Shown piece after piece: positions 20,034-30,823 of a stretch of DNA of 64,000 nucleotides. A model generated the notes under the pieces. The model was not told the DNA's origin. It did not search any database and was given only the letters and a program-made list of their open reading frames with translations. Positions within the stretch are counted from its first letter, which is position 1; the number at the start of each line of letters is the position of its first letter. The stretch is from Lamellibrachia columna (lineage: Eukaryota; Annelida; Polychaeta; Sabellida; Siboglinidae), in NCBI GenBank assembly GCA_963662155.1, contig OY759261.1, forward strand, positions 41,466,556 to 41,530,555. Reading direction: 5' to 3'. Position numbers and translations under genes: made by a program.

Positions 20034-22660
20034 TTAGGTTTCGTAGTTTTCCAGCCAATTCGGTGGTTTGATGTTGCGGCCATAACGTGAGACGCGTGTT
20101 GGCATGGTAGGGGTAGGAATCTTCTCGAGTTCTGGAGCGACATCTGTTGACGCCGTTGGGGTCATGGTCGGAGCTGGGGTGTCCTGCGGTGTTGGGGTAC
20201 TTGTGGGCACATTTATAGCACGGTCTTCATCCATGGGTGCAGTAGGTGGTATGTCGGGCACAATAGCAGACGATGGTGTGGCGACTGCCGGTGGTACAGT
20301 TTTCTTGGGGCTCTCCACATTGTCTTTCCATCTCGCAGGAGTTGCGATGGTGTGTGTGGGTTCCTTCTGTCGTCGAGGTTGAGGTTGTGAAGTGCGACGT
20401 GATGCATGATGCTGAAGGTCGTCATCAATGGTAAGACGTGGTGTAGCAATGCGTACTGGCGCATATTTCCTCAGGAATTTCCTGTTCCGGATTGTTATTC
20501 TCCCAGATCCATCGACTCGGATTACATACTGGTCGAATTGGCGTACCTCAATGACTTGGCCCGTTTTGTCCCACTTCGTGGGGTGAGGGCCAGTTTGGTT
20601 TTGTATTCTCACGAGGTCGCCAATGACGAGGGGTGGTAGTCGGCTCGTGTGTTCTGACCAGTGTTCAGCCGCTTTCATGTGTCTGTTTCTCAGGGCCTCT
20701 TCTCTAGCAACAAGTGTCTCTCGCCAGGTCTCGTGTGGTTTGTACCTACCGGGTAGTATAGGTATGAAGTCCTTGATCGGTCGTCCAAATACACACATCG
20801 CTGGGGATAACTTTGTATCTGGGTCAGGTGTATTCCGATATTGGAGGATCGCGCGTTGGACCCCATCTGTATCGAGTTCCCCATTGGTACCAGTGTTGTT
20901 GGTTATGAGGCGTTTGACGGTCTTCACACCGATTTCAGCTCTGCAATTGCTATGCGGGAATGCAACTGATGAAAGTCGGTGGTGTACGCCCCAGGTTTTG
21001 AGGAAGAGGCGGGTAGTTGTTGAAGTAAATTCCGGGCCGCCGTCTGATGCTAGTTCATCTGGGATTCCGTAAGTCACGAATGAGCGGCGTAAGCTGTCAA
21101 TTAGACCATCTGCACCGCCTGTGGTCCTTTCAATGATGGGCCAGTTTGAGTACCTGTCAACTATGACCAGGTAGCTGTTGCCTTTATAGGTGAAGAAGTC
21201 TGAGCACACGCATTGAAACGGGTAGACCGGTAACACGGGGGGTGTTGGTGGAGCGCTGGGCTGCGATGGCGCCATTCTGTTACAGTCGCTACAGTTTGTG
21301 CGGACGGCAGCAATGGCTGGTGTTATCCCGGGCCAGAACACGGATGATTCGGCCCTCGCCGTCATGGCAGATATTCCTTGGTGCGCAGAGTGGAGTGCCA
21401 ATAGGACGTCCTCTCGGAGGCTCGGCGGTATGACAATCCGGTCCTTGTAGATGACTACACCGTCTATTGTGTGAAGGTGCTCACGAAATTGGTGGTAGGC
21501 ACGGAGTGGTATAGGTAGTTCGTGGCGGAACTTCGGCATACCGTTTTCGATGATGGACATGAGTAGGTGCATGTTCTCATCACTAGCCGTTTCTTGTCTT
21601 GTACGGTCCCATGTGATGGATTGAAGAGACTCGAGTGCGTAGGTCGCCGCATTCCTGACTGCATCATCTATGTTCCCGTGATCTATAGTGTCCTCGTTCG
21701 TGCGAATGCCTTCTAGGAATGCGTGTTGGATCATCATGGTTGAAAGCAAGTTCGATGGATCATCATCATTGGGTGTGATGTCATCTTGGAGGCGTAGTTT
21801 GTCTGGATGAGGGGTACCCGATGGGTGCCGAGACATGGCATCTGCTGCTTTGTTTTGTACCCCGGGGATGTGTACGATGCGAAACCTGTATCTGAGTGTT
21901 TTTTCTTTGAGATTTCTCAGGCGTGCATTTGCGATTTCGTCCAGTGACCGATCACCGAGTATTTTAAGGAGTGGTTTATGATCCACTGCCACGATGAGGT
22001 CTGCACATCCGAGGACAAAGAATCTTGCCTTATCGAGGGCGTCGGCCACAGACAGAGCTTCGCCTTCGATGGGGGCATATCTAGACTCGGCCGGGTGGGT
22101 GAAGCGGCTTCCGACAAGAGTGATTCTCCATCCATCCGGGCAGCAGAATGGTATGCTCTTAGTGCAAGTGCAATGTTTTTGTAATAACCAGAAACCGATA
22201 CCATCTTTGGACCAATCTGTGGCAAGGCAAGTCGGCTTATCCTTGTCAAAGATTGTGACACCTTTCTCTATCTCATCGGTGATAATGTCTTTGGATTCCT
22301 TGAAGAGTTTGTCTAGTTCGTCGTCCCACACAAATGGGTTATCAGGTTTCAGCAGGTGTCTGAAGGGCTGCATCCGGTCAGCCATGCTGAATGTATACGC
22401 CACCTGGTTGACGAGCCCGAACCAGGACCGAACGTCTGTAATGTTTCTGGGGGTGGGGAAGTCGCGAATGGCTTGTAGGTATTTTCCACAAGGGCGCACA
22501 TTGTCCAGGGTGATCACAAACCCTGCGAATTCTACTTCTGGTCTACAGAACGTGAACTTGTCTGGGTTCAATGTTATGCCATTTTTGCCACAAACATCTA
22601 GCCAGTGGATGGCCTGGAAGAAGCTTTCCTCCATTGTGTCGCTTTGGACAGTCACACGTA
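20034..22660 (-). CDS. Gypsy pol remainder: RT thumb, RNase H, integrase, Pro-rich tail
   Basis: Usable sequence starts at [15 protein letters not shown], just past where the YxDD active site would be. Next come the RT thumb ([23 protein letters not shown]) and RNase H ([56 protein letters not shown]). Integrase follows with its zinc site (LHSAHQG...CSDC) and core: D in [19 protein letters not shown] in [10 protein letters not shown] in [10 protein letters not shown]. An SH3-like GDLVRIQNQ and a Thr/Pro-rich tail end at 20034. The frame stays open upstream to 22739, overlapping gag in another frame, but nothing there looks like RT. Confidence 0.9.
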
Positions 22661-24189
22661 GTAGTGATGCCAACAGTATGGGCATGGTCTCTCTGATGAG
22701 TCTCTCCGATTGTTGGGAACGTCTTAGAGAGCATGCCAAGGGCTACGCATGCTTCACGGCTGAGGAACATCTTGTCAGAGCTGTCAGTCACGTATACGAC
22801 CTGTCGTGTCTCTAGTCTGTTTTGGTCCTTGTCTCTGCCAGAGAACCGAAGTATGGCTGCTCCGAGGATTCTGATGTCCTTGTTATTCGCGGCGTGCATC
22901 TTCATAGAGACGGGGATGAGATTTTCACGTGCTAGGCCGAGGCGGCTGACTGCCCCGATTCCAATGAGGCAACTCTGGCAGCCTGTGTCGGCCATGGCAG
23001 ATAAGGATAGGGGTCGAGTACGGATTTTCAGTTCAAATCCCAGATCCTTGTAGTCCTCCTCGACCACGCAAATGTCTAATTTGATGAATGGTTGAGGTCG
23101 TGAGGCTTGTTGCATCCACCTGTCACAGATGTTGTTATAGAGGTGATGGTCAAGTATTATGGAACGCCTCCCGCGTTCATGACCAATCTCTGTAGCAGCA
23201 CATAATGCATCGAATACTGCGCCTTCACATTCACCTGAATCAGTCCTTTGGGGCTTAGCCTTTGACCTCTCCTTGTTGCGACATACTTTTTTCAGGTGAT
23301 GTTGCAATTTGCAGTACTGGCATGTACGATTGTAGGCGGGGCACTCGGTTTTTCTGATGCGGAGCGGAGCACTTCTACCATGGCCCTTTTCACCACAGTA
23401 GCTGCATGGGCTTGAGTCAGTCATCCTATCTCGGACATCCTGTTGTTTTCCCCGACGGTATGTGCTACCCACCGATTCTGCACCTTGCGAGTTCAGCAGT
23501 CTGGATGCTGAGCGTTTGCCAGATTCCTTGGCCTCCACAAATTTCAGCACCTCTTCGAGAGTCATATCCTGATTCTGATCCCCGAGTACATCGAGCTGTA
23601 TTTCCTGGTCGGCTATGCCGCGGGAGAGTACGTCTCGAAGTATGGCATCCGTATAGTTGATGTCGGCTGCGCATGAGGGACATTGTGTGACATAATTGCA
23701 TATGCCTGCTTGGCCTTTTATTCTGGCTCCAAATGATCGGATAGCCTCGTCACGATCTTGTCGCATATTGTGCAGCGCTGCGCGGGCGACCATGGTATTC
23801 TCCTTGCGCACGGCCAGCATCTTTATGGCCGTCAAAACATCTTGCTCTGGCTTACCGGATAGGCTGCCCCCAGCTGCACGTATGAGATCTTTTCGGAGCT
23901 CGTCACTGCAGCATTCCAGTAGTTGAACCACTACATCTCCACCCGTGAGCTTGGTGCCCCTGCGGTACTCGTCCCAGCGGGTCTCGAAATATGCCCACTC
24001 CTCGCTAGATCTGGCCGATGATATAGTTGGTCGTTTTAGTTTCTCTGCTCGAGTAGCCTGGGCAGTGGCAGCGTGAGTAGAGGCTGCATGCGAACTGGCG
24101 TGAAGGTTGAGAAGGGCAGCGATGATGGCGCCGTCTTCAGCTTCTGCTGTCTCGAATTCACAACCCACGATAGGACACTTCATCTTCAT
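22543..24189 (-). CDS. Gypsy gag with zinc knuckles and retropepsin
   Basis: ATG-initiated, 548 codons. Residues 1-35 form a C2H2-like module ([12 protein letters not shown]...LLNLHASSH) typical of animal gypsy gags. A helical capsid-like region follows ([20 protein letters not shown] through about residue 235). Near 265-310 is a [10 protein letters not shown]...[12 protein letters not shown]...HLKKVC double knuckle. The protease has [10 protein letters not shown] as its catalytic Asp box at about residue 405 and ends [14 protein letters not shown]. The last 40-50 codons read pol sequence out of frame, past the deletion junction. Gag and pol are separated by a frame change, here confounded by the deletion. 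Confidence 0.92.
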   Translation of the reverse strand: MKMKCPIVGCEFETAEAEDGAIIAALLNLHASSHAASTHAATAQATRAEKLKRPTISSARSSEEWAYFETRWDEYRRGTKLTGGDVVVQLLECCSDELRKDLIRAAGGSLSGKPEQDVLTAIKMLAVRKENTMVARAALHNMRQDRDEAIRSFGARIKGQAGICNYVTQCPSCAADINYTDAILRDVLSRGIADQEIQLDVLGDQNQDMTLEEVLKFVEAKESGKRSASRLLNSQGAESVGSTYRRGKQQDVRDRMTDSSPCSYCGEKGHGRSAPLRIRKTECPAYNRTCQYCKLQHHLKKVCRNKERSKAKPQRTDSGECEGAVFDALCAATEIGHERGRRSIILDHHLYNNICDRWMQQASRPQPFIKLDICVVEEDYKDLGFELKIRTRPLSLSAMADTGCQSCLIGIGAVSRLGLARENLIPVSMKMHAANNKDIRILGAAILRFSGRDKDQNRLETRQVVYVTDSSDKMFLSREACVALGMLSKTFPTIGETHQRDHAHTVGITTTCDCPKRHNGGKLLPGHPLARCLWQKWHNIEPRQVHVL

Positions 24190-24313
24190 TTTGAAAGATT
24201 GTATTGTCCAATGTTATTGGCGGTGTGGTAGGCCTAATATCGCGTTTCCGGCTCAAATAGTCCTAGTGCACGCACACGCTTCCAATGTCAGTGCTGTACG
24301 ATTAACGTCACGT

Positions 24314-24325
24314 ATGTTTCTTTAT
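24314..24325 (-). promoter_or_regulatory. Candidate self-priming primer-binding site
   Basis: In element sense the 12 nt ATAAAGAAACAT span the last LTR base and the first 11 internal bases. They are perfectly complementary to ATGTTTCTTTAT inside the LTR itself (24388-24399 in element-reverse coordinates). There is no TGG start as in tRNA-primed sites. Tf1/sushi-type elements prime by folding the transcript's 5' end onto such a site. Here the transcript would need to begin near 24399, giving an R-U5 of about 75 nt. Confidence 0.6.
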
Positions 24326-24516
24326 AGATAAGAACTCTGTCCATTTGTTTTACGCCACTTTACTGAACTTTGTAAACATGACAAACAATAAAGAAACATG
24401 TTCAAACTACGTTGTTGTGTTCGCCATTTGCAATACAGTCTGTGCGCAAGTGCGAGTCATATAGCTACAGGGAGCATACAGGGACCGTTTAGTATCTCAA
24501 TGTTCATATTGTACTA
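24325..24516 (-). repeat. 5' LTR (192 bp)
   Basis: Right-hand copy of the 192-bp repeat, immediately upstream (minus sense) of the candidate primer-binding site and gag. Followed by the AATAC duplication at 24517-24521. Confidence 0.95.
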
Positions 24517-24640
24517 AATACTGCATGGCCGCCGTCATGCTTGACTGAATCATCTGCTTCTGTTTGTGCCACCTGTAGCTTGGTCAAAGTGTTCGAAATT
24601 GAGCGATATCCTTCGTAATTTCGGAAACTTTTATCTTCCC

Positions 24641-24812
24641 CGCGATCACTGTATGTTCATAGAGCAGTTTGCTAAAATTGGCATGTGATAGTGCCTTAAA
24701 ACTTAACATTAATTACACCAAGGCCGATAATGTTGTTGGTGCTGCCGTGCAGGCGCACACGCAATCTTCGATCGTCCATTAAGCAGAATCTGCTTGGAGA
24801 TTATGCTGCGCT
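24641..24812. other. Unique stretch, possible LINE 5' region
   Basis: Short unique sequence between the LINE and the next array. Minus-strand frames (KLLYEHTVIAGKIKVSEIT) could be the decayed start of the LINE ORF, but no match is certain. Confidence 0.3.
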
Positions 24813-25612
24813 GTTTTTTTAAGAGTGTCCTACTCTAGGGTTAGTGAGTCCATCACAGGTGTTTTTTAAGAGTGTCCTTCTCTAGGGTTAGTGAGTCCAT
24901 CACAGGTGTTTTTTAAGAGTGTCCTTCTCTAGGGTTAGTGAGTCCATCATAGATGTTTTTTAAGAGTGTCCTTCTCTAGGGTTAGTGAGTCCATCACAGG
25001 TGTTTTCTAAGAGTGTCCTTCTCTAGGGTTAGTGAGTCCATCACAGGTGTTTTTTAAGAGTGTCCTTCTCTAGGGTTAGTGAGTCCATCACAGATGTTTT
25101 TTAAGAGTGTCCTTCTCTAGGGTTAGTGAGTCCATCACATTTGTTTTTTAAGAGTGTCCTTCTCTAGGGTTAGTGTGTCCATCACAGATGTTTTTTAAGA
25201 GTGTCCCTCTCTAGGGTTAGTGAGTCGATCACAGGTGTTTTTTAAGAGTGTCCTTCTCTAGAGTTAGTGAGTCCATCACAGGTGTTTTTTAAGAGTGTCC
25301 TTCTCTAAGGTTAGTGAGTCCATCACAGGTGTTTTTTTAGAGTGTCCTTCTCTAGAGTTAGTGAGTCGATCACAGGTGTTTTTTAAGAGTGTCCTTCTCT
25401 AGGGTTAGTGAGTCCATCACAGGTGTTTTTAAGAGTGTCCTTCTCTAGAGTTAGTGAGTCGATCACAGGTGTTTTTTAAGAGTGTCCTTCTCTATGGTTA
25501 GTGAGTCCATCACAGGTGTTTTAAGAGTGTCCTTCTCTAGAGTTAGTGAGTCCATCACAGGTGTTTTAAGAGTGTCCTTCTCTAGAGTTAGTAAGTCAAT
25601 CACAGGTGTTTT
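24813..25612. repeat. 47-bp minisatellite, about 17 units
   Basis: Units run GTGTTTTTTAAGAGTGTCCT, TCTCTAGGGTTAGTGAGTCC, ATCACAG. T-run length and CTAGGG/CTAGAG vary. Later units carry shorter T-runs (45-46 bp). The CTAGGGTTAG core resembles but is not the animal telomere repeat. The LEKDTLKTPVMDSLT-type minus frame is an artefact. Confidence 0.95.
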
Positions 25613-26079
25613 CCATTTCCCTGCGTGGGATCTTTTAAGTACCCTGGCACAGACACCAGATAGGAGGGACCAACGGCTTTTTACTGTCTCTTCCGAAAGA
25701 CACAGGCAAAGTGGGGTGAACGAAATTGCCCAAGCTTCGAAACGGCGTAGGTAGAATCGAAACCCAGTCCCTTCATTGCCACTGAATCCAACGAAATATG
25801 GCATATAGCGTGTACCAGTGAATATATTGAGGTGTCGTTGTCTCCTATTGATAACATTCACATGAACAAGGTATGGATTTGAAGGGATTCCCACTAGAAT
25901 TTAGACCATTAACTATTTTGTGCAGCAGGCAGAGCTAAGCACCCTGCGGTACGCCAGCGGCGTCCGTCGCAGCGATCAACATTATGGCTGTGGCGCGTCA
26001 TAATTATTAGCGAGACACTATTCTATATTTAGCACACGCGCGGCAACCCAGAATGCCCGCGCAATAAACTCCCGGAAAG
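25613..26079. other. Unique flank with a short dispersed word, then CpG-rich upstream region
   Basis: GTGAACGAAATTGCCC followed by AGCTTCGAAAC (25714-25742) recurs, with one change, at 59396-59424, next to another array. It looks like the end of a widespread dispersed repeat. From about 25940 the sequence becomes CpG-rich and leads into the candidate first exon. No other gene. Confidence 0.5.
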
Positions 26080-26265
26080 ATGGCAGCCTTCGCGCCTTTT
26101 CCGCAGATTGTTATTGGATTTATGCTCTCTGAAAATGATGTCCCTGGAAAATTGTGTTATTCAGTCGTAGAATGTCACTCGGATACACAACTGAAAAAGG
26201 TGGCTCCAACGTCGCTGACTTTCATCAAGTGGAATTCGATCAAAACTGACAGAAAGGACAAAAGG
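26080..26265 (+). CDS. Candidate first coding exon of an unidentified host gene
   Basis: An ATG in good context (AAAGATGGC) opens a 62-codon frame. The exon would end at the donor AAAAG|GTGAGTG (26263-26270), just before the frame closes. The peptide (MAAFAPFPQIVIGFMLSEND onward to WNSIKTDRKDKR) is not repetitive and has ordinary composition. About 130 bp of CpG-rich sequence precedes it, as expected near a promoter. I do not recognise the family and found no confident second exon downstream, where transposons and arrays begin. A chance ORF plus chance donor remains possible. Confidence 0.5.
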
Positions 26266-26615
26266 TGAGTGTTTCCCGTCTACGTTTTGTACAGAGATCT
26301 GACCAAAACCAGTTCGATGCACATGCCATGGTCTCTCTATCTATGTGCATCATATGTCGGATGTTGAATGTTGGCAACATGTACATATACTGAACGTTTA
26401 GGAGTGTCTTTCAGTATCAAGCTCAGCCTCAGTCAAGTCGGGTGTCAGGGCCCGGGGCGGGTGTCGGATGTTTCGGCCCATAACGGGTTCGGCCCATGGG
26501 CCGAACCATCCAATGGCGCGACCGGTGAACCGTGAAGTGTTTTCGCTCGCATGGGCCGAACCATCTGTGTATGCAACCGGTGCCAGCGGGCGCCGTGGGC
26601 CGAAACAACTAACGA

Positions 26616-26920
26616 ATTCTTCGCTATTTTCAACTGTTTCCATGTCTTAGCGAAATGCTGTTGACTTGTTGTACGCTACAGTATTATTGTTTTCGAGTCA
26701 ATTGTTGTTTATAGAGTATTGTTATTGCGAAATGTTATACGCTACAACTATTTCAGTGTTTTAACGAAACGCCATGCGCTACATTATTATTGTTTTAGAA
26801 CCAATATTACTTATTTATTACGTTCTCTGGTTTCAACTGTTTGCGTGTTTTAGCGAAATATTGTATGCTACACTATTGTTATTATTTTCGAACCAAGTGT
26901 TTATTACGTTCGCTATTTTT
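26616..26920. repeat. Degenerate tandem repeat of about 85-110 bp, 3-4 units
   Basis: Units share ACGTTCTCTGGTTTCAACTG, GTGTTTTAGCGAAAT, GTACGCTACA(C/T)TATTATTG and TTTTCGAACCAA. They are strongly diverged and lie inside the palindromic element. Confidence 0.7.
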
Positions 26921-27030
26921 GTCAGTCGGCTCAAGGAACGCAGCGTTTCCCTTTCGTTACGTTCGGCCTTGACGAGACGCTCCCAGATTGTAAATAACGC
27001 GTTCGTCCTGTCGTGGTTTCTCCGCATTAT

Positions 27031-27222
<192 letters not shown>

Positions 27223-28235
27223 TTTGGTAGTTGTTAATAAAGAAAAAAATTCCATCCGTTGTCAATATTTCTGGCGTTGTGTTGCTGGACTGCATTCTGT
27301 TATTTTATGAGATAATTGTTATATTAGCGTGTGAATATGTTTCTGTGCGTTATCATATTAAGTATTTTTTTCCTGAATCACGCCATGGGCCGAAACTACT
27401 ATTCTTAGAAATCAGCTACTGACGTGGGACAATAGAGCCGAACACGTTAATGACACCTCTTTGCAACTTGTGATATGCTCAATTAACTTAAGACGATTAA
27501 TTGAATAAAGGGCTTGATCAAATATAACGTGCTCACACAAACAATGAAGTGATGCTATCAAACATTTACGTTATCATGTTTTGCTGATGAAACACCAGAT
27601 AGATTAAAAGCATAAAATGTGCTCATACAAACTATGAAATCACGCTTTCAAACATTTCAGTTAACACGTGTTGATGATGAAACATCAGACAGATTAAACA
27701 CATAAAGGGCTTGATCACATAAAATGTGCTCACACAAACAATTAAGTAAATACATTATATATTACAATACAAACTCAACTAGTTATTACGTTTATTCGTG
27801 GACGTTTCCATTAAACATTAATTACTTGAATTTGGTTCATTTTTTTATTATGTCAACCACTTTCTTTTAATTTATTTATATTGATATATTTTGATAAATA
27901 GTTCCAGATCATTATTATTATATTAGCGTGTACGTATGTTTCTGTGCACAATCATAATCTCCGCCTTTCTTACTGATTCAGGCCGTGGGCCGAAACGACT
28001 ATTCTTAGATTTCCGCCGCTTAGCTAGAGTGGGCCGAATCGACCGTCGCTGATTTCAATAGCGACAGTGAAATGGGCCGAACCATCCGTCTGCGTGGGCC
28101 GAATCGACTAGGCCGAACCATCCGTCGGCGTGGGCCGAACCCGTCATGGGCTGAACCATCCGGGACCCCCGGGGCAGTAGTGACTAGTGTTTCTGTTGCG
28201 AAGCCACTGTCCACCTGGCTTTAGAGGATTTACTT

Positions 28236-29522
28236 TAGTTTAGGCTTTAGTTGTTTGTTGTTTTGTTGTTGTTTTGTACTCCTTACTAGTTACAGTCAGA
28301 AGGTCTTGAAGTGGCTGACTTTACTTTAGGCTTTAGTTGTTTGTTGTTTTGTTGTTGTTTTGTACTCCTTACTAGTTACAGTCAGAAGGTCTTGAAGTGG
28401 CTGACTTTACTTTAGGCTTTAGTTGTTTGTTGTTTTGTTGTTGTTTTGTACTCCTTACTAGTTACAGTCAGAAGGTCTTGAAGTGGCTGACTTTACTTGA
28501 GGCTTTAGTTGTTTGTTGTTTTGTTGTTGTTTTGTACTCCTTACTAGTTACAGTCAGAAGGTCTTGAAGTGGCTGACTTTACTTTAGGCTTTAGTTGTTT
28601 GTTGTTTTGTTGTTGTTTTGTACTCCTTACTAGTTACAGTCAGAAGGTCTTGAAGTGGCTGACTTTACTTTAGGCTTTAGTTGTTTGTTGTTTTGTTGTT
28701 GTTTTGTACTCCTTACTAGTTACAGTCAGAAGGTCTTGAAGTGGCTGACTTTACTTTAGGCTTTAGTTGTTTGTTGTTTTGTTGTTGTTTTGTACTCCTT
28801 ACTAGTTACAGTCAGAAGGTCTTGAAGTGGCTGACTTTACTTTAGGCTTTAGTTGTTTGTTGTTTTGTTGTTGTTTTGTACTCCTTACTAGTTACAGTCA
28901 GAAGGTCTTGAAGTGGCTGACTTTACTTTAGGCTTTAGTTGTTTGTTGTTTTGTTGTTGTTTTGTTCTCCTTACTAGTTACAGTCAGAAGGTCTTGAAGT
29001 GGCTGACTTTACTTTAGGCTTTAGTTGTTTGTTGTTTTGTTGTTGTTTTGTTCTCCTTACTAGTTACAGTCAGAAGGTCTTGAAGTGGCTGACTTTACTT
29101 TAGGCTTTAGTTGTTTGTTGTTTTGTTGTTGTTTTGTACTCCTTACTAGTTACAGTCAGAAGGTCTTGAAGTGGCTGACTTTACTTTAGGCTTTAGTTGT
29201 TTGTTGTTTTGTTGTTGTTTTGTACTCCTTACTAGTTACAGTCAGAAGGTCTTGAAGTGGCTGACTTTACTTTAGGCTTTAGTTGTTTGTTGTTTTGTTG
29301 TTGTTTTGTTCTCCTTACTAGTTACAGTCAGAAGGTCTTGAAGTGGCTGACTTTACTTTAGGCTTTAGTTGTTTGTTGTTTTGTTGTTGTTTTGTACTCC
29401 TTACTAGTTACAGTCAGAAGGTCTTGAAGTGGCTGACTTTACTTTAGGCTTTAGTTGTTTGTTGTTTTGTTGTTGTTTTGTACTCCTTACTAGTTACAGT
29501 CAGAAGGTCTTGAAGTGGGTGA
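28236..29522. repeat. 86-bp minisatellite, about 15 near-identical units
   Basis: Units run CTTTACTTTAGGCTTTAGTT, GTTTGTTGTTTTGTTGTTGT, TTTGTACTCCTTACTAGTTA, CAGTCAGAAGGTCTTGAAGT, GGCTGA. Only one to three substitutions separate units (for example TTGTACTCC versus TTGTTCTCC). This homogeneity points to recent amplification or continuing homogenisation. Confidence 0.97.
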
Positions 29523-30272
29523 CTTCCAGCGTTCAGCCTGGAAAAACAAACAACATATATTCAGATACTTGAAAGACATCTAGTAAATATTATTCAGCAA
29601 TCTTGTTTTGAGGTCATGATATGAGAATTATGACAATAATTTTATTGATCGATTATTTCCAAAACCGAAGTCTAGATATGAGGTATGCACGAATTGGCCG
29701 TCACCCGAGTCAGCTACCAATTAAAATTATAGTGAACTTAGGGTTAGATTAGGGTTAATTCATTCCATTTATTTTTACCCCCACCCTACTATTGCGTTTC
29801 GGACGGGGGCCAACTTGGGTGTAGATTGTGAATGCTATGAATAAATCTTTATTTCAACAAAACAAACAATAAGAGTAACGATTATTACATTATAGAACTG
29901 TACAATTGTCGAAAAAGGGCAAGAATTGTAATACTTATAATTACTTGCCCTGTTACATATAAATTAAAGTTGTACATAACACTATATAAAACAGTACAAC
30001 ATTTTTTTCATGTGGCAAAACCTAGAGTACATCAGGCATAACTTTCATGTCCATTCATGGCAGGCCAAATGTAAAAAAGAAAAAAGTGAAAGTAACATAA
30101 CCATAAATCCAGTAATTTTTTTACCATAAATACTTATGCATTAAATGAACAACTATTCAATATTTTTGTTTTATATTATATTTGTTTTTGAAAATGTGAA
30201 CATTCGTACAAAAAAATTAATAAGTGAGATATTAAGAGAATTCCAGGGTTTAACTCCTTTGACTGACAACCA
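29523..30272. other. AT-rich unique stretch
   Basis: No gene or repeat recognised. Contains AATAAA words and A/T runs. TTAGGGTTAGATTAGGGTTA occurs near 29740 as a short, isolated TTAGGG-like word. Confidence 0.5.
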
Positions 30273-30410
30273 TTGGCACTGGCTGATAGCACAAGTAAAA
30301 TACTCTTAACCACCGACACTGGCTAATAGCACAAGTAAAATACTCTCAACCACTGGCACTGGCTCATAGCACAATTAAAATACTCTCAACCACTGGCACT
30401 GGCTAATGTA
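30273..30410. repeat. 40-bp tandem repeat, about 3.4 units
   Basis: Units of GGCACTGGCTAATAGCACAA then GTAAAATACTCTCAACCACT with a few substitutions. Confidence 0.93.
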
Positions 30411-30823
30411 AAGTAAAATGTGTAACAAATAGTAAAGAAACAAGAAAATAAATGACCTGTTGGCTGTCGTACTGACTGATTGAATAATGACAGAATAATA
30501 AATGTAAAGTAATCAAAGCAGAACATTAAATAAATATAAATTTACATTAACAATTTATAGTGTAACATTGCGTCAACAAAATACTGAGAAAATGTTCAAC
30601 CGTACAACAAAATAAGTGACCTGTTGGCTGATTGAATCATGGAAAAATAATACTTGTAAAATAATCAATTAAATATGCTTATTATCAAACAAATATCAAT
30701 TTCCATTAACAATTAATGTTGCATTGCATTTATACTGATAAACGGTACAACTGTGCACCGAAATAAGTCATATGTAAAACTATAAATGCAGCATACATCA
30801 TTCAAGGAAATTTACAGGCACCA
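30411..30823. other. AT-rich stretch, nothing recognised
   Basis: No ORF or repeat class. It holds two diverged copies of an AAATAA(A/G)TGACCTGTTGGCTG segment (about 30449 and 30611), hinting at an old internal duplication. Confidence 0.45.

Larger units (their letters stand above)
19781..24516 (-). mobile_element. Young 4.7-kb Ty3/gypsy-type LTR retrotransposon, RT-deleted
   Basis: Flanked by 192-bp direct repeats that differ at one position (19799 versus 24343). AATAC is duplicated at 19776-19780 and 24517-24521. Inside, on the minus strand, lie gag with protease, then RNase H, integrase and a Pro-rich tail. A polypurine tract adjoins the 3' LTR. The LTR ends are TAG...CTA in element sense, not the usual TG...CA. 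The RT catalytic core is missing, so this copy cannot be autonomous, yet LTR identity indicates recent insertion. Confidence 0.93.
17125..24640 (-). mobile_element. CR1/L2-like LINE split by an LTR retrotransposon
   Basis: Minus-strand order: upstream region (24640 to 24522), endonuclease (19780 to 18800), linker, RT remnant and C-terminal tail to about 17463, then a 3' tail. It is interrupted at 19780/24522 by the LTR element. Removing that element and one copy of the 5-bp TSD restores an uninterrupted frame across the junction. The RT fingers and part of the palm are missing. Jockey-superfamily assignment rests on the endonuclease type and the GVPQGT/YVDD boxes. The 5' limit is uncertain. 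Confidence 0.8.

Noticed and set aside
24813..25612. Interstitial telomere array
   Set aside because: The unit contains CTAGGGTTAG only once per 47 bp and never tandem TTAGGG, so it is an ordinary minisatellite.
25714..25790. tRNA-like B-box word (AATCGAAACCC)
   Set aside because: No A box, no cloverleaf and no matching acceptor stem; the neighbouring GTGAACGAAATTGCCC word recurs at 59396 as part of a dispersed repeat.
25463..25894. 143-codon minus-strand ORF
   Set aside because: Half is translation of the 47-bp array; the other half has no family resemblance and no splice context.
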